Program-made: the position numbers and the translations under genes
Notes under the pieces: model-generated
Told to the model about the DNA's origin: nothing
The model's input: only the letters and a program-made list of their open reading frames with translations
The model's database searches: none
Assembly (NCBI GenBank): GCA_017255395.1
Contig: JAFKDC010000017.1
Span: 58,805 to 122,804, forward strand
Origin: Enemella evansiae
GTDB taxonomy: Bacteria > Pseudomonadota > Alphaproteobacteria > Rhodobacterales > Rhodobacteraceae
Direction: 5' to 3'
DNA length: 64,000 nt
Shown: positions 53,725 to 61,773 of the stretch, one piece after another
How the letters are laid out: every line of letters begins with the position of its first letter
Position numbering within the stretch: the stretch's first letter is position 1

Positions 53725-55110
53725 TCAGGCGCGGGTCACGCGCTTCAGGTGGTAGGACTTGGGCCGGGTCAGGTTGTGGAAGCCGATCACCGACAGGCCG
53801 CCGCCGCGCCCGGTCTGCTTGCAGCCGGTCCAGCACAGGCCCGGGTCGAGGTAGTCGGCGCGGTTCAGGAAGACGGTGCCGGTCTCGATCCGGTCACCCA
53901 CCGCCTGCGCGCGGTCCACATCCGCCGTCCAGAGCGAGGCGGTCAGGCCGAAGGCGCTGTCGTTCATCAGCGCGATGGCCTCTTCGTCGTCGCGGACCTT
54001 CATGATGCCCACGACGGGGCCGAAGCTTTCGTCGCGCATGACGCGCATGTCGTGGGTCACGCCGGTCAGGATCTGCGGCGTCAGATAGGCGCCGCCGTCG
54101 TCCCCGGGCATGGTCTCGATATGGGCGGTGGCACCCATCTCGACGGCCTCGGCGATCTGGGCGCGGACCTCCTGTGCGAAACGCACATGCGCCATGGGGC
54201 CGATGGTGGTCTCGGGGTCCAGCGGGTTGCCCAGCCTGTAGCCGCGCACCACCGCCAGCGCCTTTTCGAGGAAGGCGTCGTAGAGCGATTCGTGCACGTA
54301 TATCCGCTCGATGCCGCAGCAGCACTGGCCCGAGTTGAACATCGCCCCGTCGATCAGCGTGTCGACGGCGGCATCCAGATCGGCGTCTTCCATGACATAG
54401 CCCGGGTCCTTGCCGCCCAGCTCCAGCCCGGTGCCGGTGAAGGTGCCCGCCGCCGCGCGCTCGATGGCGCGGCCGCCCCCGACCGAGCCGGTGAAGTTCA
54501 CGAAGTCGAAGGCATTGGCGGCGATCAGCGCCGAGGTGGTGTCGTGGTCGAGGAAGACGTTCTGGAAGACATCCTCGGGCACGCCCGCCTGATGGAAGGC
54601 CCGCGCCATGCGCTCGCCCACCAGCAGGGTCTGGGTGGCGTGTTTCAGCATGACGGTATTGCCCGCGATCAGCGCGGGGGCGACCGTGTTGATCGCCGTC
54701 ATGTAAGGGTAGTTCCACGGCGCCACGACAAAGACCAGCCCCAGCGGCACGCGCTTGATGTAGCGGGTAAAGGTCTGATCCTCGCCGACCTCGATGGGGG
54801 CGAGCGCTTCGGCGGCGATGCCCGCCATGTAAGAGGCCCGCTCGTTGAAACCGCCGAACTCGCCGCCGAAGCGGACCGGGCGGCCCATCATATGCGCCAG
54901 TTCCGGCACGATCTCGTCGTTCATCGCGCCGACGGCGGCGACACCGGCCATCACGAGGTCGATACGTTCCTGCAACGGACGCGCGGCCCATGCCGCCTGC
55001 GCCGCCTTGCCGCGCGCGGCGGCGGCCTGCGCCGCGTCCAGCGTCAGGACCGGGCGCTCGGCATAGATGCTGCCGTCGATGGGAGAGATGTTCTTCAGGG
55101 TCTTGCTCAT
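53725..55110 (-). CDS. NAD(P)-dependent aldehyde dehydrogenase
   Basis: The 461-residue protein has catalytic Cys264 in FNSGQCCCG, the general base Glu230 in LELGGKDPG, Asn133 in PWNYP and FTGSVGGGR. It oxidises an aldehyde to the acid. It lies between the glutamine-synthetase-like ligase (116 bp upstream) and the alcohol dehydrogenase, so it probably acts after the alcohol dehydrogenase on the same compound. It resembles the succinate-semialdehyde/gamma-glutamyl-aldehyde type by size, but the exact substrate cannot be read from the sequence. Confidence 0.92.
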   Translation of the reverse strand: MSKTLKNISPIDGSIYAERPVLTLDAAQAAAARGKAAQAAWAARPLQERIDLVMAGVAAVGAMNDEIVPELAHMMGRPVRFGGEFGGFNERASYMAGIAAEALAPIEVGEDQTFTRYIKRVPLGLVFVVAPWNYPYMTAINTVAPALIAGNTVMLKHATQTLLVGERMARAFHQAGVPEDVFQNVFLDHDTTSALIAANAFDFVNFTGSVGGGRAIERAAAGTFTGTGLELGGKDPGYVMEDADLDAAVDTLIDGAMFNSGQCCCGIERIYVHESLYDAFLEKALAVVRGYRLGNPLDPETTIGPMAHVRFAQEVRAQIAEAVEMGATAHIETMPGDDGGAYLTPQILTGVTHDMRVMRDESFGPVVGIMKVRDDEEAIALMNDSAFGLTASLWTADVDRAQAVGDRIETGTVFLNRADYLDPGLCWTGCKQTGRGGGLSVIGFHNLTRPKSYHLKRVTRA

Positions 55111-55226
55111 GTGTTCCTCACTGGGCCTGTCTCAGGCCATCCCGTGTCTCTGGGCTCCTCGGGCCGCTCCGTCCGTCATGGCGTCCGGTGCCGCTGGTTG
55201 TCCCGTATGTCGTGCCCCTTGGGGCC

Positions 55227-56588
55227 TCAGGCCATCTCGAAGCCGCGCGCGATCTCGTAGTCGGTCACGATGCGGTTGAAGTCCTCGATTTCCACCTCTG
55301 CCGCGCGGGCGTAGTGGATCACCACGTCCTCGCCGAAGGCCTCGCGCAGCATCTCCGAGGCCAGCAGCGCGGTCCGCGCGGCGGGCAGGGTGGTGGGCAG
55401 TTCCGGCGCCTCGCCCGCATAGGCGTCGCCGGTGAAGGCCGGTTGCAGGTCCAGCCCGTCCTCGATGCCCTTCAGCCCCGCCGCCAGCAGGGCGGCCATG
55501 GCGGTGTAGGGGTTCAGGTCCGACCCGCCGACGCGGCATTCGATGCGCACGCCCTTGGTGCCGTCGCCGCACAGCCGGAAGCCCGCGGTGCGGTTGTCGA
55601 CCGACCAGATGATCCGCGTGGGCGCGAAGGTGCCCGCCACGAAGCGCTTGTAGCTGTTGATGTAGGGGGCGAGGAAGATCATGCAGTCGGGCGCGTATTT
55701 CAGCAGACCGGCGGTGTAGCTCTTCATCAGGTCCGACATGCCAAGCGCGTCATCCTTGTCGTAGAAGGCCGGGTCGGACCCTTTCCACAAAGACATGTGC
55801 ACGTGGCTGGACGACCCCACCTTGTCGTGGTGCCATTTCGCAAGGAAGCTGGCGGCATGGCCCTGCTGCTGGGCGATTTCCTTCACCGCGTGCTTGGCGA
55901 TGGTGTGGTACTCGGCGGTGTCCAGCGCCGGGGCATACTTGATATTCAGCTCTTCCTGCCCGGTCTCGGCCTCGCCCTTCGAGTTCTCGATCGGCAGCCC
56001 GGCGGCGTAGAGGTGATTGCGGACCGGGCGCATCACATGCTCTTCCCGGCTGGTCATCATGATGTTGTAGTCCTGATTGTAGCCGATCAGCGTGTCGAGA
56101 TTGCGGAAGCCGCCCTTGCGGATCTCGTCGAAGCTGCGCTCGAAGAGGAAGAATTCCAGCTCGGTCGCCATCAGCGGGGTCAGGCCCATGGCCTCGGCCC
56201 GTTTCACCTGCTTCTTCAGCATGGCGCGGGGGCTGTGCGGCACCTCTTCGTGGGTGTGGTGGTCCAGAAGGTCGCAAAGCACCATGACCGTTGCGGGCAG
56301 CCAGGGCATCGGGCGGATCGTCGACAGGTCCGGCTTCATCACGTAATCGCCGTAGCCCTGTTCCCACGAGGTCGAGGCATAGCCCTCAGGCGTCGACATC
56401 ACGAGATCGGTGGCCATCAGGTAGTTGCAGCAGTGGGTTTCCTCCCACGCGCTGTTGACGAAATGCGCCGCGTGAAAGCGCTTGCCCATCAGGCGGCCCT
56501 GCATGTCCACCATGCAGACCAGCACCGTGTCGATGGCGCCGGTTGAAACCTGTTGTTTCAGGTCGTCGAAGGTCAGGGGGCCGGGCAT
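55227..56588 (-). CDS. Glutamine synthetase-like gamma-glutamyl ligase (PuuA/GlnT type)
   Basis: The 453-residue enzyme has the glutamine synthetase fold signatures: active-site TELEFFLF (140-147), EAETGQEELNIKY, KVGSSSHVHMSLW (256-268), KRFVAGTFAPTRIIWSVDNRTAGFR and the C-terminal RIECRVGGSDLNPYTAMAALLAAGLKGIEDGL. Its N-terminus (VLVCMVDMQGRLMGKRF) groups it with gamma-glutamyl-amine ligases rather than nitrogen-assimilating GlnA, and the GlnA adenylylation-site region is absent. It joins glutamate to an amine with ATP. AAGGACT precedes the ATG at 56588. It stands directly downstream of the TRAP genes. Confidence 0.9.
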   Translation of the reverse strand: MPGPLTFDDLKQQVSTGAIDTVLVCMVDMQGRLMGKRFHAAHFVNSAWEETHCCNYLMATDLVMSTPEGYASTSWEQGYGDYVMKPDLSTIRPMPWLPATVMVLCDLLDHHTHEEVPHSPRAMLKKQVKRAEAMGLTPLMATELEFFLFERSFDEIRKGGFRNLDTLIGYNQDYNIMMTSREEHVMRPVRNHLYAAGLPIENSKGEAETGQEELNIKYAPALDTAEYHTIAKHAVKEIAQQQGHAASFLAKWHHDKVGSSSHVHMSLWKGSDPAFYDKDDALGMSDLMKSYTAGLLKYAPDCMIFLAPYINSYKRFVAGTFAPTRIIWSVDNRTAGFRLCGDGTKGVRIECRVGGSDLNPYTAMAALLAAGLKGIEDGLDLQPAFTGDAYAGEAPELPTTLPAARTALLASEMLREAFGEDVVIHYARAAEVEIEDFNRIVTDYEIARGFEMA

Positions 56589-56652
56589 GTCTGGCAGTCC
56601 TTTCAATGAAGTGGCCCCGGCACCCATGCGCCGGGGCCGGGGCTTGGATGCG

Positions 56653-57690
56653 TCAGGTGTAGCGGTAGGGACGACCGGCCTTGGCCATGTCGGCGTTGTA
56701 CTGCTTGAAGATCTGGACGACCTTTGCCTTGGTCTCGGACTCGGCGGCGATTTCGTCCCAGAAGGTCTGGGCCGCCTGCTCGACCTGATCCCATTCTGCA
56801 TCGGGGATCGAGGTCAGCTTCAGCTTGTCGCCGTTCACGCGAAGCGAGGCTTCGCCGCCCCAGTACCACCACTGGCGGTAGTAGTGCGACTGCTCCATGC
56901 AGGTCTTCAGCAGCAGTTGCAGGTCCTCGGGCAGTTCGTCCCAGCGGCCTTGGTTGGCGAAGAAATGCCCGATCCACGCGCCCGAGATATTGTTGGTCAG
57001 GAAGTAGTTGGTCACGTCCGCCCAACCCACGGTGTAATCCTCGGTGATGCCCGACCACGCGATGCCGTCAAGCTCGCCGGTCTGCACGGCGACTTCGATA
57101 TCCTCCCACGGCAGGGTGACGGGCACGACGCCGAACTGCGACAGGAAGCGCCCGGCGGTCGGGAAGGTGAAGATGCGCTTGCCCTGAAGGTCGGCAAGGC
57201 TGTTGACCGGGTCCTTTGTGGCAAAGTGGCAGGGGTCCCACGACCCCGCGCTGATGTGCTTGACGCCGACCTTGGCGTATTCCTCGGCCCAGATCTCGTT
57301 CAGGCCGTACTGGTTAAAGAGGACAGGGACATCCAGAGAGTAGCGCGAGGCGAAGGGGAAGTAGCCGCCGAAGACCGTCACCTCGGTCGGCGAGGCCATC
57401 GAGTCGTCGTCCGACTGCACCGCGTCGATGGTGCCGCGCTGCATGGCGCGGAAGAGCTCGCCGGTGGGAACAAGCTGGTCGGCATAGAACAGCTCGATCT
57501 GCATCCGGTCGCCGGCGATCTTGTTGAAGGTGTCGATGGCGGGCTTAACGACATGCTCGGCCAGCGCGGCACCGGCATAGGTCTGCATCCGCCACGTGAT
57601 GGTGGATTGCGCAAGTGCGGGCGCTGCGAGGGGGGCAGCCGCCGCGCCGACGGCGGCGGTGGTCAGGAACTTTCTGCGGGATGTGGTCAT
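56653..57690 (-). CDS. dctP: TRAP transporter substrate-binding protein with Tat signal
   Basis: The 345-residue binding protein starts with a twin-arginine signal (MTTSRRKFLTTAAVGAAAAPLAAPALA). It follows the DctP fold (TITWRMQTYAGAALAEHVVKPAIDTFNKIAGDRMQIELFYADQLVPTGELFRAMQRGTIDAVQ). Tat-exported TRAP proteins of this type are common with large permeases of the mannitol/chloroaromatic annotation group. The start at 57690 follows GGAGA. It is the last TRAP gene of dctQ-dctM-dctP and precedes the ligase. Confidence 0.92.
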   Translation of the reverse strand: MTTSRRKFLTTAAVGAAAAPLAAPALAQSTITWRMQTYAGAALAEHVVKPAIDTFNKIAGDRMQIELFYADQLVPTGELFRAMQRGTIDAVQSDDDSMASPTEVTVFGGYFPFASRYSLDVPVLFNQYGLNEIWAEEYAKVGVKHISAGSWDPCHFATKDPVNSLADLQGKRIFTFPTAGRFLSQFGVVPVTLPWEDIEVAVQTGELDGIAWSGITEDYTVGWADVTNYFLTNNISGAWIGHFFANQGRWDELPEDLQLLLKTCMEQSHYYRQWWYWGGEASLRVNGDKLKLTSIPDAEWDQVEQAAQTFWDEIAAESETKAKVVQIFKQYNADMAKAGRPYRYT

Positions 57691-57747
57691 CTTCAACGTC
57701 TCCAGGTTGCTAGGGTGTGCGGCCCCGTTGTCGGGGCTCATTATGGT

Positions 57748-59070
57748 TCAGTTTCCGTATACCAGTCCGGGCAGCCACAGGGCGATCTGCGGGAAGACCA
57801 TGATCAGCGCCAGCGCCAGCACCATGACCAGCGCGAAGGGGATGATCGAGCGGTAGATGTCCAGAAGGCCGATTTCCGGCGGGGCCATGGCGCGCATCAG
57901 GAAGAGGTTGTAGCCGAAAGGCGGCGTCATGTAGGCGATCTGCGTCGTGATCGTATAGAGCACCCCGTACCAGATCAGGTCGAAGCCAAGCGCCCCCACC
58001 AGCGGCACATAGAGCGGCGCGACGATCACCAGCATCGCGGTGTCGTCTAGGAAGGTGCCCATGACGATGAACGACAGCTGCATCAGGATCAGGATCATCC
58101 AGGGGCTGAGGCCCAGCTTTTCGGTGAACAGCGACTCGATGGCGCCGACCGCGCCCAGCCCGTCGAAGATCGCGCCGAACCCGAGGGCGGCAAGGATGAT
58201 CCACATGAACATGCAGGAAATGGCGAGGGTCTGGCGGACGGATGTCTCGAAGACGTCGCGGGTCATCCGGCCCTTCAGGACGGCGGCGAGGAAGGCGGCA
58301 AGCGCGCCGATGGCCGAGCTTTCGACAAGGCTGGTCCAGCCCTTGACGAAGGGCACCATCATCACCGCGAAGATCGCCAGCGGCAGGATGCCCGCCCGCA
58401 GAAGGCGCAGTTTTTCGGCGCGGCTGACGTTGCGCTCTTCCTCGGGCAGGGGCGGGCCAAGCTCTGGCTGCATCCGGCAGCGGACGTAGATGTAGATCAC
58501 GAACATGGTGGCCATCATCAGCCCCGGGACCACACCCGCCAGCCACAGCTGCCCCACCGGCTGCCGCGCGATCATGGCATAAAGCACCAGCACGACGGAG
58601 GGCGGCACGAGGATGCCAAGACTGGACCCGGCCTGGATCACCCCCGTCACCATGATCTTGTCGTAGCCCCGCCGCAGCAGTTCCGGCAGGGCGATGGTCG
58701 CGCCGATGGCCATGCCCGCCACGGAAAGCCCGTTCATGGCCGAGATCAGCACCATCAAGCCGATGGTGCCGATGGCAAGGCCGCCGCGCACCGGCCCCAT
58801 CCAGACGTGGAACATCTTGTAGAGGTCGTCGGCGATCTTCGATTCCGACAGCACGTAGCCCATGAAGATGAACATCGGCAGCGTCAGCAGCGGATACCAC
58901 TTCATCAGCTTCATGGCGGCGGCGAAGGGCACGTCGACGCCCCCGGTGCCCCAGAGCAGAAGCCCCGCCAGCGCGCCGACAAAGCCGATGGCGCCGAAGA
59001 CCCGCTGCCCGGTCATCAGCATCAGCATCATGCCCGAGAACATGACGATTGCGATCAGTTCCTGACTCAT
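57748..59070 (-). CDS. dctM: TRAP transporter large permease (DctM)
   Basis: The 440-residue membrane protein has DctM motifs: TGQRVFGAIGFVGALAGLLLWG, AGSSLGILVPPSVVLVLYAMI and AYMTPPFGYNLFLMRAMAP. It forms the ion-coupled channel with the small permease just upstream; the start overlaps the dctQ stop (TGATG). The 57 bp before dctP hold a ribosome binding site but no promoter I can name. Confidence 0.95.
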   Translation of the reverse strand: MSQELIAIVMFSGMMLMLMTGQRVFGAIGFVGALAGLLLWGTGGVDVPFAAAMKLMKWYPLLTLPMFIFMGYVLSESKIADDLYKMFHVWMGPVRGGLAIGTIGLMVLISAMNGLSVAGMAIGATIALPELLRRGYDKIMVTGVIQAGSSLGILVPPSVVLVLYAMIARQPVGQLWLAGVVPGLMMATMFVIYIYVRCRMQPELGPPLPEEERNVSRAEKLRLLRAGILPLAIFAVMMVPFVKGWTSLVESSAIGALAAFLAAVLKGRMTRDVFETSVRQTLAISCMFMWIILAALGFGAIFDGLGAVGAIESLFTEKLGLSPWMILILMQLSFIVMGTFLDDTAMLVIVAPLYVPLVGALGFDLIWYGVLYTITTQIAYMTPPFGYNLFLMRAMAPPEIGLLDIYRSIIPFALVMVLALALIMVFPQIALWLPGLVYGN

Positions 59071-59666
59071 CAGCTCTCTTCCCCGCGGATACGGCCGATG
59101 TCACGGATCAGCTCCGCAAGGCATTGTAAAAGCATCAGGAAAACCCCGAATGCGAGGATCAACTTGACCGGCCACATCACCGGGCGCCAGGCGGTCGAGG
59201 AGCGTTCGAGAAAGCCCAGTTTCTCGCCCGCCGCGTCAAAGCCGCCGGTGAAGAGCGCGCCGAAGAATTCGATGAAATACTCCAGCGGCTGCATCCCGAA
59301 GTAGCCCATCGAATAGGCCAGCGATCCCAGCGCGCCGTAAAGAAGCACACCGAGGTAGAACATCAGGAAGAAGACGGTGAAGGCATCCATCCAGGCCTTC
59401 TGGCGGATCGTCCAGTTGCCGTAGAACAGATCCATCCGCACGTTCGACCCCAGCTGGATCGAGTAGGGCCCGCCAAGGACGTAATAGGCGACCATGACGA
59501 ATTGCGCCGTCTCCAGCGTCCAGAGCGAGGGCAGGAAGGCGGCCTTCGACACGCTCGACCAGAGCAGCACGCCGATCAGCACGAAGATGCCGTACATGGC
59601 GATGCGCCCGATAAAGCGGTTCATGGCGTCGACGCCGTGGACAAAGCCGGTCGCAAGCCTAGGCAT
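59070..59666 (-). CDS. dctQ: TRAP transporter small permease (DctQ)
   Basis: The 198-residue protein has four membrane segments and fits DctQ, with the conserved WTLETAQFVMVAYYVLGGPYSIQLGSNVRMDLFYGNW. The longer-than-usual loop before the last segment is typical of the mannitol/chloroaromatic subgroup. The ATG at 59666 has GGAGG 5 bases upstream, inside the end of the previous gene, which it overlaps by 8 bases. It is the first TRAP gene. Confidence 0.9.
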   Translation of the reverse strand: MPRLATGFVHGVDAMNRFIGRIAMYGIFVLIGVLLWSSVSKAAFLPSLWTLETAQFVMVAYYVLGGPYSIQLGSNVRMDLFYGNWTIRQKAWMDAFTVFFLMFYLGVLLYGALGSLAYSMGYFGMQPLEYFIEFFGALFTGGFDAAGEKLGFLERSSTAWRPVMWPVKLILAFGVFLMLLQCLAELIRDIGRIRGEES

Positions 59667-60402
59667 CGGCCACCTCCGCAAGCGCGGGCGTCAGCATGGC
59701 CAGCAGGTCCATGGCCATGGTCTGCACATCCTTCGGGGTGGTCAGCAGGTCGTTGCGGGCCTCGATCATCACGTTGGGCAGCCCCTTGCCGTGAAGTTGC
59801 AGGGAATGGGTCACGCCGTCCTCGGGGCCATAGGGGCGGTTGAGATGCACCACGCGGCCCTGGGGCGCCCGTGCCAGCATGGCCTCGGCCAGCCGCGCGT
59901 CGCTGTCGTGCAAGAGGCCGATCTCGGTCTCGCGCGGGGTGCCGTGCCAAAGCGGGGTGAAGCTGTGTACAGTCACCAGCGCCTTGGGCGCGCGGCCAAG
60001 CTGCGCCTCGACGGCGGCCACGAAGGGGGCATAGACCGATTCGACCCGCTCTGCCCGGGCTTCGGGCGTCAGCCCGACATTGCCCGGCACCTCGACCACC
60101 TCGGAGCGTTCGGGCATGGCAGAGGGCGAAGAGGGCGGCCGGTTGCAGTCGTAAACCAGCCGCGACACGGCGCCCGCCACCAGCGGCGCGTTCAGGGCAG
60201 AGGACAGCACCTGTGCCAGCGCCAGTGCGCCCGGGTCCCATGCCGCATGGCTGTCGCGCCAGTCCGCGCGCAGGCCAAGGCCGCCGTAGCGTGCCGGGAT
60301 ATGCGCCGAGGCATGTTCGCACAGCAAGAGCACGCCACCCTTGCCGCAGCCGTTGATCACGCGGACCGGCCCTGTGCGGTCGTCGTCATCGCCTTCGAAC
60401 AT
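59659..60402 (-). CDS. N-formylglutamate amidohydrolase family (HutG-like) hydrolase
   Basis: The 247-residue protein matches the FGase/HutG family: GGVLLLCEHASAHIPARYGGLGL at the N-terminus, SRLVYDCNRPPSSPSAMPERSE, PKALVTVHSFTPLW and LPNVMIEARNDLL. Family enzymes hydrolyse an N-acyl bond next to a glutamate. It heads the minus-strand unit that continues into TRAP, ligase, ALDH and ADH genes. In this context it may cleave a gamma-glutamyl product rather than formylglutamate; that is inference. The ATG at 60402 has GGGGGA 8 bases upstream; ATG 60408 is the alternative. Confidence 0.87.
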   Translation of the reverse strand: MFEGDDDDRTGPVRVINGCGKGGVLLLCEHASAHIPARYGGLGLRADWRDSHAAWDPGALALAQVLSSALNAPLVAGAVSRLVYDCNRPPSSPSAMPERSEVVEVPGNVGLTPEARAERVESVYAPFVAAVEAQLGRAPKALVTVHSFTPLWHGTPRETEIGLLHDSDARLAEAMLARAPQGRVVHLNRPYGPEDGVTHSLQLHGKGLPNVMIEARNDLLTTPKDVQTMAMDLLAMLTPALAEVADA

Positions 60403-60433
60403 CGTCATTCCCCCGTTTCTGAAAAAAAGTCTC

Positions 60434-60452
60434 CACAACTGTCACGGTTGTG
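60434..60452. promoter_or_regulatory. 19-bp palindrome, likely RpiR operator
   Basis: CACAACTGT (60434-60442) and ACGGTTGTG (60444-60452) are inverted repeats with one mismatch, centred on a single C. The site lies in the 132-bp gap between the divergent RpiR gene and the HutG-like gene. Such a palindrome in this position fits a regulator binding site. Confidence 0.6.
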
Positions 60453-60534
60453 TCAATATCTCTTCACCGGTCGGTCGGGGATTCCCCGGGTAGAGGCCGG
60501 CAAACGCCCAGGAACCAGCCACGGGGGAGCCCAC

Positions 60535-61404
60535 TTGAGCCAGCAGGCCGCGACCGTCCGCGAACGTATCCGCGCGCAGTACACCGCGCTGACCCAGTCA
60601 GAGCGCAAGGTCGCCAATGCCCTGCTGGAGGATTATCCCGCCGCCGGTCTGGCCAGTATCACCGTGGTCGCCGCCGGGGCCGGGGTGTCGACTCCCACCA
60701 TCGCGCGCATGGTGCAGAAGCTGGGCTTCAAGGGCTTTCCGCAGTTCCACCAGGCCCTGCGGGAAGAGTTGCAGGCCAAGGCCTCGGGCCCGACCGAGCG
60801 TCGCGCCGTCTGGGCGACAGAGGCACCGGACGGCCACCCGCTGAACACCTTCGCCAAGGCGGTGACGCAGAACATCCAGACGACCTTTGCCAATATCGGC
60901 TCTGATGGCTTCGACGCCGCGGCGGCGCTGCTGTCGGACCCCTCGCACGGGCTGTATATCGTCGGCGGGCGGATCACCCATGCGCTGGCGGATTACGCCT
61001 TCACCCATCTTCAGGCGGTGCGGCCCGGGGTCACGCATCTGACCTCGTCCTCCGCCACATGGCCGCATTACCTGGTGGACATGAAGGCGGGCGACGTCCT
61101 GCTGGTCTTCGACATCCGCCGCTACGAGGCGAACCTGCTGCGGCTGGCGGAACTGGCGACGCAGCGCGGCGTGCGGGTGGTGCTGATCACCGATCAGTGG
61201 TCCAGCCCGGTGGCCGAGATCGCGACGCAAAGCTTCAACTGCTGGGTCGAGATCCCCTCGGCCTGGGATTCCAATATCTCGACCATGATGGTGCTGGAGG
61301 CGCTGATCGCCGCCGCGCAGGAGGCCGTCTGGCCTGAGGCCCGGGACCGCTTCGAGGCGCTGGACGCGCTGTTCGAACAGACGCGGCTGTTCCGCAAGCC
61401 CTGA
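60535..61404 (+). CDS. MurR/RpiR family transcriptional regulator
   Basis: The 289-residue protein has an N-terminal RpiR helix-turn-helix (LTQSERKVANALLEDYPAAGLASITVVAAGAGVSTPTIARMVQKLGFKGFPQFHQALREEL) and a C-terminal SIS domain (about residues 125-260, with LYIVGGRITHALADYAFTHL and GDVLLVFDIRRYEANLL). SIS domains bind phosphosugars or other small ligands. A TTG start is inferred because GGGGGAG lies 5 bases upstream and no suitable ATG exists. It is divergent from the TRAP/ligase operon and is its probable regulator. Confidence 0.9.
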   Translation: MSQQAATVRERIRAQYTALTQSERKVANALLEDYPAAGLASITVVAAGAGVSTPTIARMVQKLGFKGFPQFHQALREELQAKASGPTERRAVWATEAPDGHPLNTFAKAVTQNIQTTFANIGSDGFDAAAALLSDPSHGLYIVGGRITHALADYAFTHLQAVRPGVTHLTSSSATWPHYLVDMKAGDVLLVFDIRRYEANLLRLAELATQRGVRVVLITDQWSSPVAEIATQSFNCWVEIPSAWDSNISTMMVLEALIAAAQEAVWPEARDRFEALDALFEQTRLFRKP

Positions 61405-61482
61405 GCGTCGGCGGGGCTTGCGGGGCCGGTCTGCGGGCTGGCGGGGCTGCGCCGGGCTGGTGTCGCCGGTGGCGACGTCGGA

Positions 61483-61545
61483 GGGGGCTCTGCCCCCGGC
61501 CTGCGGCCTCGCCCGAGGGTATTTGGAAGACCGGAGAAGAGCGGG
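61483..61545 (+). repeat. Dispersed intergenic repeat, complete copy
   Basis: The hairpin GGGGGCTCTGCCCCC (61483-61497) is followed by GGCCTGCGGCC and the core CCCGAGGGTATTTGGAAGACC then GGAGAAGAGCGGG (61512-61545). It lies just downstream of the RpiR gene in sense orientation. The 369-bp gap 61405-61773 holds no other feature I can support. Confidence 0.7.
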
Positions 61546-61773
61546 AGGCGGTCCCGGTCGGGGGCGGCTTCCATTGGCGGCGGTGACGGTGTCGAGAGGG
61601 GCGCGCCGGGGGCGCCGGTGTTGCACCGGGGGGCGCGCGGGGGCGGGCTTTCTGCCCGTGTTGCCCGGCGCTTGCCGGGTCTGCGGGGCGGCGAATTGAC
61701 CGGCAGGGCGCGCGGCCTATGATCGGCGGGCCGCTTGTGGGCGGCTTGGTGAACGGCGGGCAGAGGGGGCGGT

